A model generated the notes under the pieces. The model was not told the DNA's origin. It searched no databases and saw nothing but the letters and a program-made list of their open reading frames with translations. From RGIG2707 sp045600065 (GTDB taxonomy: Bacteria; Bacillota; Clostridia; Peptostreptococcales; Anaerovoracaceae): a stretch of 19,864 bases of DNA. The position numbers and the translations under genes were made by a program. Below, piece by piece: positions 15,557 through 19,864 of the stretch (the stretch's first letter is position 1; every line of letters begins with the position of its first letter). The stretch covers positions 1 to 19,864 of the forward strand of contig JAZRXE010000084.1 in NCBI GenBank assembly GCA_045600065.1, in the 5' to 3' direction.

Positions 15557-16333
15557 ATGATTAAATTTGAGCATGTTTCGAAAATATACGGCAACGGCAC
15601 AAAGGGTCTTGACGATATCAATCTGGAAATTGAAGACGGGGAATTCGTTGCCATAATCGGTCTTTCGGGCGCCGGGAAATCCACATTGATACGAACTATC
15701 AACAAAATGATAGACATAACCGACGGCAGGCTCACCGTGGACGGTGTGGACGTATCTTCGCTCAGCGGTCAGGCGCTGAGAAGATTCAGAAGAAAGATAG
15801 GCATGGTCTTCCAGTCGTTTAATCTTGTCACTAAGATCACGGTCATAAGCAATGTGCTTACCGCAAGAGCCGCTGAAATGTCCTTTTTAAGGGTTCTGTT
15901 CGGGCTCTACAAAAAGGAAGACAAGATCAAGGCCCTGGAGGCTCTGGACAAGGTAGGCATACTGGACAAGGCCTATATCCGCGCCGACCAGCTCTCCGGC
16001 GGTCAGCAGCAGAGAGTGGCCCTGGCGCGTACCCTGGCTCAGGATCCGGAGATCATTCTGGCGGATGAACCGGTAGCTGCCCTTGATCCTGTAATGGCTG
16101 AATCTGTCATGAACGACTTCAAGCGTATCAATAAGGAGATGGGCATCACCGTTCTGATCAATATCCATCATGTGGATCTGGCTTTGAAATATGCGGATCG
16201 TGTAATAGGCATCAAGGCCGGTCAGATCGTTTTCGACGGGCCTTCTGACAGCATAACCGAGGATGTGCTGCAGACCATCTACGGAAGATCGCTGACAGAT
16301 GACGAATTTATGAAGGAGAAAACAGATGCTTGA
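15557..16333 (+). CDS. phnC: Phosphonate-type ABC transporter ATPase
   Basis: 258 residues, the ATP-hydrolysing subunit of the importer at the cytoplasmic face. Walker A is GLSGAGKST (35-43), the Q-loop Gln is Q86 (VFQSFN), the signature is LSGGQQQRVALAR (146-158), Walker B is IILADEP (166-172) and the switch His is H204 or H205. The sequence MIKFEHVSKIYGNGTKGLDD and the loop after Q86 are typical of the PhnC branch. GGAGA is 4-5 nt before the ATG. The last 8 bp overlap the start of the first permease gene, which indicates translational coupling. Confidence 0.93.
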   Translation: MIKFEHVSKIYGNGTKGLDDINLEIEDGEFVAIIGLSGAGKSTLIRTINKMIDITDGRLTVDGVDVSSLSGQALRRFRRKIGMVFQSFNLVTKITVISNVLTARAAEMSFLRVLFGLYKKEDKIKALEALDKVGILDKAYIRADQLSGGQQQRVALARTLAQDPEIILADEPVAALDPVMAESVMNDFKRINKEMGITVLINIHHVDLALKYADRVIGIKAGQIVFDGPSDSITEDVLQTIYGRSLTDDEFMKEKTDA

Positions 16334-17156
16334 TGACATTCTCCATTTCTTTATCCCCGGCAGCTACGAGCTTTCCAACGGCAAGGTGATTAAGGAAAAA
16401 TTCAATAAGACCCCGTATGTGCTGATCCTGCTGGTGATGCTGATCATGTACTGCTCCGGTATAGCTCAGGTCGATTTCGGAATGTTCTTCAGGCGCTTCA
16501 GCAATTTCCTGGAGATGCTGGGCCGGATGTTCCCCTGCAACTGGGCTTACTGGCCTGTTATGAAGAAGGCCATGCTGGATACCATAATCATGTCTGTTCT
16601 CGGCTCTGTGGCAGGCAGTCTGGTGGCGCTTCCCGTAAGCTTTTACGTTTCGAATAACTTCGGGATCCCCAAGGGGATCACCCTTACCAGCAGGCTGGTC
16701 ATCACCTTGTTCCGGACTCTGCCCATAATGGTGTTCGCAAGCTTTTTCCAGCTGCTTTTCGGAATGGGGACCTTTACGGGTACACTTGCCATATCCGTGT
16801 TTACATTTACCATATGCAGCAAAATGATGTACGAATACATCGAGACCGTGGATATGGGAGCCTACGAGGCCGTGCAGTCCACCGGGGCATCCAGACCCAA
16901 ATGCATGTGGACGGCAATATGGCCTCAGGTAAGGGCCTACTACATCTCCACAGTGCTGGTCACCTTCGAGTCCAATGTCAAAATGGCATCCATACTGGGC
17001 TATGTTGGCGCCGGAGGCATAGGCATAGTACTCGACAGCCAGCTGGCCCTGCGCAAATACGCAAATCTGGGACTTGTCATCCTGATCACTACGGCTACAG
17101 TGGTAGCTCTGGAATTTCTGGCACACTATGCAAGAGAGAGATTGTCGGAGGAATAG
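16326..17156 (+). CDS. phnE: Phosphonate-type ABC transporter permease 1
   Basis: 276 residues with an N-terminal membrane segment at about 31-46 and further ones near 84-108, 122-145, 151-167, 205-225 and 245-265. The cytoplasmic coupling loop (EAA motif) is EAVQSTGASRPKCMWTAIWP (181-200). FRTLPIMVFA (129-138) and GYVGAGGIGIVL (225-236) are characteristic of PhnE. It should pair with the second permease as a heterodimer through which the substrate passes. AAGGAG precedes the ATG, which lies inside the end of phnC. The second permease gene starts 10 bp after its stop. Confidence 0.92.
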   Translation: MLDDILHFFIPGSYELSNGKVIKEKFNKTPYVLILLVMLIMYCSGIAQVDFGMFFRRFSNFLEMLGRMFPCNWAYWPVMKKAMLDTIIMSVLGSVAGSLVALPVSFYVSNNFGIPKGITLTSRLVITLFRTLPIMVFASFFQLLFGMGTFTGTLAISVFTFTICSKMMYEYIETVDMGAYEAVQSTGASRPKCMWTAIWPQVRAYYISTVLVTFESNVKMASILGYVGAGGIGIVLDSQLALRKYANLGLVILITTATVVALEFLAHYARERLSEE

Positions 17157-17165
17157 GGCGCAAGC

Positions 17166-17978
17166 ATGAGCAGAAATATAGAAGATAAACTGAAAGAATA
17201 TCCCGCCGTCTGGACCAGGTTCGCGTTAATGGCAGTTTTTATTGCCGTTATGATTTATCTGGGCAGGATAACCCTTGAGTTCAACGAGATCACCGAGCTT
17301 GGCATACGGCTGATCAAATCGGCTCTTTACGGACTGATCACCCCGTCGAAGGATCTCATATTCGATCTTTCCGACAGCGGACTTCTTCACATGCTGATCG
17401 AGACCTTTGCCATAGGTTTTCTGGGAACTATAATAGGCACCGTTCTGGCTATTCCCCTGGCCTTCCTCTGTTCGAGCAAAACGGCACCCAGATGGATCAA
17501 TGTGATAGTAGTCACCATTGTGACGGTCATCCGTTCTTTTCCGACGGTCATGATGGCTATCATGTTCGTAAAATCCGTTGGGAGCGGTCCCTTTGCCGGA
17601 GCTCTTACCATGAGCGTAGGTTCTACGGGCATGATCACAAAAATGACCATGGAGGCAATAGAGGACCTGGATGACGGAGTGATCGAGGCTTTGGATGCCT
17701 CCGGCTGCAACAGCTTTACAAAGATACGCCTGGGCATAATCCCCCAGCTCAGCGCAGCCATGCTTTCCAATATCCTGTACCGTCTTGACGTAAATGTCAA
17801 AAACGCTTCTGTTTTGGGCCTTATCGGTGCCGGCGGCATAGGAGCGTCTCTTATCTTTGCCATCGAATACAGAAAGTGGAACGAGGTAGGCGCCATGCTT
17901 TGGGGCATAGTGGTGCTGGTCCTGTTCATTGAATATGTTTCAACAGCCATAAGAAAGAGTATTTCTTCACGGAGTTAG
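17166..17978 (+). CDS. phnE: Phosphonate-type ABC transporter permease 2
   Basis: 270 residues with a membrane segment at about 17-33 and others near 75-101, 110-137, 145-160 and 237-258. The EAA coupling loop is EALDASGCNSFTKIRLGIIP (174-193). VIRSFPTVMMAIMF (121-134) and GLIGAGGIGASLIF (218-231) are family hallmarks. It differs clearly from permease 1, so two-permease importers of this kind probably work as heterodimers. GGAGG lies about 14 nt before the ATG, rather far. The PHP gene begins 2 bp after its stop, so both are almost surely on one mRNA. Confidence 0.92.
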   Translation: MSRNIEDKLKEYPAVWTRFALMAVFIAVMIYLGRITLEFNEITELGIRLIKSALYGLITPSKDLIFDLSDSGLLHMLIETFAIGFLGTIIGTVLAIPLAFLCSSKTAPRWINVIVVTIVTVIRSFPTVMMAIMFVKSVGSGPFAGALTMSVGSTGMITKMTMEAIEDLDDGVIEALDASGCNSFTKIRLGIIPQLSAAMLSNILYRLDVNVKNASVLGLIGAGGIGASLIFAIEYRKWNEVGAMLWGIVVLVLFIEYVSTAIRKSISSRS

Positions 17979-17980
17979 TT

Positions 17981-18691
17981 ATGTTAGATATCGTCGATTT
18001 ACATACACATACCATTATGAGCGGACATGCTCTGAACACCTTTTACGAGATGGCAAAGTCCGCATCTGAAAAAAAGCTGGGTCTGTTCGGCGTCTCCGAC
18101 CACGGTCCTGCCATGGAAGGCTCGGCTTCCAGTGTTTACTTTTATGTGGGAGACCGGGTTCTGGAATACATGTACGGCGTTCGTACGCTGTTCGGCATCG
18201 AATTCAATATTCTGGATTACAACGGTAAGCTGGATCTGGAAGAAAAATTCAGCAAGACCATTCAATATGGCATCGCCAGTCTGCACGATGTTTGCATCAC
18301 GCCGGGCACGGAAAAGGAGAATACCTTTGCATACATTCGTGCCATGGCCGATCCGCGGGTGAACATCATCGGTCATCCGGACGACGGCACTTATCAGGTG
18401 GACATGGATACTCTGGCTAAGGCCGCCAGAGATCAGGGTGTGCTTCTGGAGCTGAACGAGAACTCTTTAAAGCCTTCCGGCTACCGCAAGAATTCCCGTC
18501 AGAATGCGCTCCGAATGCTGGAGGCCTGTCAGAAATACGGCACTAAGCTGATCATCGGCAGCGATGCCCATGTGGAGCACCAGGTAGGTGTCCACACCTA
18601 TGCCCATCAGCTCCTTGAAGAGACCGGCTTTCCCGAAGCCCTTGTGGTGAACAAGTCCGTAGAAGAAACGCTGGCTGCATTGAAAAGATAA
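17981..18691 (+). CDS. PHP-domain phosphoesterase (YcdX-like)
   Basis: 236 residues, a complete PHP domain expected to bind two or three metal ions and hydrolyse phosphate esters. Ligand motifs in order are DLHTH (6-10), H16 in SGH, SDHG with D40 and H41, E74 in GIEFN, H102 in LHD, H132 in GHPDD, and D195 and H197 in GSDAH. The pattern fits the YcdX group of phosphatases. CGGAG overlapping the end of permease 2 serves as ribosome binding site. Position as last gene of a phosphonate/organophosphate importer operon suggests that it dephosphorylates the imported compound or an intermediate. PHP enzymes that open cyclic phosphates of phosphonate breakdown are known, but this function is not shown here. 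No clear terminator follows; a repeat copy does. Confidence 0.88.
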   Translation: MLDIVDLHTHTIMSGHALNTFYEMAKSASEKKLGLFGVSDHGPAMEGSASSVYFYVGDRVLEYMYGVRTLFGIEFNILDYNGKLDLEEKFSKTIQYGIASLHDVCITPGTEKENTFAYIRAMADPRVNIIGHPDDGTYQVDMDTLAKAARDQGVLLELNENSLKPSGYRKNSRQNALRMLEACQKYGTKLIIGSDAHVEHQVGVHTYAHQLLEETGFPEALVVNKSVEETLAALKR

Positions 18692-18697
18692 GAATAA

Positions 18698-18720
18698 GAC
18701 AGGGGGGACGGTTCTCTGTC
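18698..18720. repeat. Solo GGGACGGTTCT-core repeat with GACAG/CTGTC arms
   Basis: Arms GACAG (18698-18702) and CTGTC (18716-18720) enclose the 13-nt core GGGGGACGGTTCT. This is a single short-arm unit 6 bp after the PHP stop codon. Its arms differ from all other copies yet remain complementary. Confidence 0.85.
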
Positions 18721-18789
18721 TAAAGAACGACATTGACGGACTATTTCAGCTGACTGTCAGGAATACAACGTAGGATAACAGGCTTCAGA

Positions 18790-18817
18790 TTGAATAATGA
18801 TTTGAAATGCGTATATA
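18790..18817 (+). promoter_or_regulatory. Possible promoter of the orphan gene
   Basis: TTGAAT (18790-18795) and TATATA (18812-18817) are 16 bp apart. They would start transcription only about 15 nt before the ribosome binding site TTAGGAG at 18824-18830. This placement also argues against the alternative upstream ATG at 18790. Confidence 0.4.
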
Positions 18818-18840
18818 GGATGGTTAGGAGAAGACATAAT

Positions 18841-19734
18841 ATGAAAGCAATCAAAATAGGCGATTATATCAATGATGCTGGAACAACTGCAAAAGATGCT
18901 GTTGTTATTGGCGCTGCTGCGGTAAAAGGCGGAGTTGAAGGATTGCAGCAGGCTGTGGATTTGCAAATGCTGAAACCGATTTTTCCATCTGATTTGAAAG
19001 ATCCGTCATTTACATTTTCTAAGCTTATCTGCATCGTTGATAGGGATTCGAAATATGTGAATAAGGATGCATGTAAGGGCGCAATCGGGTTCTTATCTGA
19101 AAAGAAGGGCTTGAAAATCGTTAATATATTTATGGATGCCTACCAGGATTCCGGATTAAGCTTTTATCAGAAAGCAGATTATGGATTGTATTATGTCAGT
19201 CCTGCAGATGACAAGAAATATATTACCATGGGACAATACTTTATGTATCTTCGCGACGAGCGTATTAATGAGCTTCAACGCGTGGCACAGTCCCTCGGTG
19301 CAAGCTATTTTAAGGTGATATACCAGGAAGAAGAAAAGAAATCGGCAAAGAAGAAAGACAAGGTTCAAGTTAAACTGTTACATGTTGCGGGTGCCAATGC
19401 AGAACATGACAGTGGATACAACAGAATTGTTGAGAGCGAAGTAGTCTCAGAAATGAGTATGGATCCGAAAGCGCCTCAAGAACCTGAACTTTCTTTGCTT
19501 GCTAATGATGTTAATGTACGCAATTTGATCTCTCTCAGAATGAATGGAGGGGAAGGTTTTCATAGTTATAAGATATCGATTAAGTTAAGCGATACTACGA
19601 CTATTAAGGTAAAGGATGCCATTAAAATTGATGCACTATTAAAGGCTATGAAAATAATCGGAGATTTCACCATTGAAAGCGAAGTAAAAAGGGCGAATAA
19701 TCAGTACCTCAAATATGAGGTCCAATTTGATTAG
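18841..19734 (+). CDS. Unrecognised AT-rich orphan protein
   Basis: 297 residues from the ATG at 18841, chosen because AGGAG lies 10 nt upstream; an ATG at 18790 would add 17 residues without a ribosome binding site. I do not recognise the family. The N-terminal 50 residues contain an Ala/Gly/Val-rich stretch (GTTAKDAVVIGAAAVKGGVE) that may be a weak amphipathic or membrane-associating helix. The middle (60-195) looks globular alpha/beta, with a Lys/Glu-rich hinge (EEEKKSAKKKDKVQ, near 179-192). The C-terminal third has beta-strand-like alternation (YKISIKLSDTTTIKVKD). It uses AT-rich codons, including TTA and TCA, unlike the M14 and transporter genes. It lies between two repeat elements. Acquisition by transfer is inferred; function is unknown. 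Confidence 0.7.
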   Translation: MKAIKIGDYINDAGTTAKDAVVIGAAAVKGGVEGLQQAVDLQMLKPIFPSDLKDPSFTFSKLICIVDRDSKYVNKDACKGAIGFLSEKKGLKIVNIFMDAYQDSGLSFYQKADYGLYYVSPADDKKYITMGQYFMYLRDERINELQRVAQSLGASYFKVIYQEEEKKSAKKKDKVQVKLLHVAGANAEHDSGYNRIVESEVVSEMSMDPKAPQEPELSLLANDVNVRNLISLRMNGGEGFHSYKISIKLSDTTTIKVKDAIKIDALLKAMKIIGDFTIESEVKRANNQYLKYEVQFD

Positions 19735-19780
19735 GATATTTTCATTGTGATTTATATTGAATGGATCTGCCCGGTATAGG

Positions 19781-19856
19781 ACAGGGGGACACAGGGGGAC
19801 GGTTCTCTTGTGCTGACTTTGATGCACAAGAGACCCGACCCCCTGTGTCCCCCTGT
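19781..19856. repeat. Long hairpin of two repeat copies at the window end
   Basis: Arms of 33 nt (19781-19813 and 19824-19856) around a 10-nt loop are complementary except at two positions. Each arm contains two ACAGGGGG-type strings followed by the core, here ending in TTCTCTTGTGC. The CCCTGTGTC strings continue to the window end, so the element may be longer. Confidence 0.9.
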
Positions 19857-19864
19857 GTCCCCCT

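Overview
The window looks like a chromosomal segment of an anaerobic member of the Bacillota, probably class Clostridia. The grounds are strong AGGAGG-type ribosome binding sites, extended -10 promoters, short intrinsic terminators, a Clostridia-type SIR2 protein and a surface protein with CSVCGE/ATGH-type cysteine repeats. Base composition is mid-range and no rRNA, tRNA or CRISPR array was seen. The genus cannot be named from the sequence.

Layout. 1-181: intergenic repeats. 182-2851 (minus): a two-gene unit encoding a membrane-anchored cysteine-repeat protein and a small MscS-type channel. 3043-8438 (plus): two closely related M14-type metallopeptidase genes, each with its own promoter and terminator. 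The second has a stop codon 17 codons before the end of an otherwise intact reading frame. 8595-9957 (minus): a SIR2 deacylase and a HAD-type phosphatase, separated by repeats. 10153-11103 (plus): a D-2-hydroxyacid dehydrogenase. 11191-13698 (plus): a third, more diverged M14 paralogue. 13766-14290: an unrecognised reading frame without a convincing start. 14418-18691 (plus): a phosphonate/organophosphate-type ABC importer (binding protein, ATPase, two permeases) followed by a PHP-domain phosphoesterase. 18841-19734: an AT-rich orphan gene lying between two repeat elements. The window ends inside a long hairpin of the same repeat family.

How the parts work together. The M14 genes show very strong codon selection: no TTA, CTA or TCA codon in any of the three. 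They share a promoter/leader layout, which suggests abundant, probably cytoplasmic proteins. The importer genes and the PHP gene sit 2-10 bp apart or overlap, so they are likely one transport-plus-hydrolysis operon. A hairpin after the binding-protein gene probably sets the expression ratio.

The most unusual structure is a dispersed repeat found in nearly every larger intergenic gap except that before the third M14 gene. It has a near-constant core, GGGACGGTTCT, flanked by short complementary arms. The arm sequence changes from copy to copy while staying complementary. Copies also pair as long inverted repeats.
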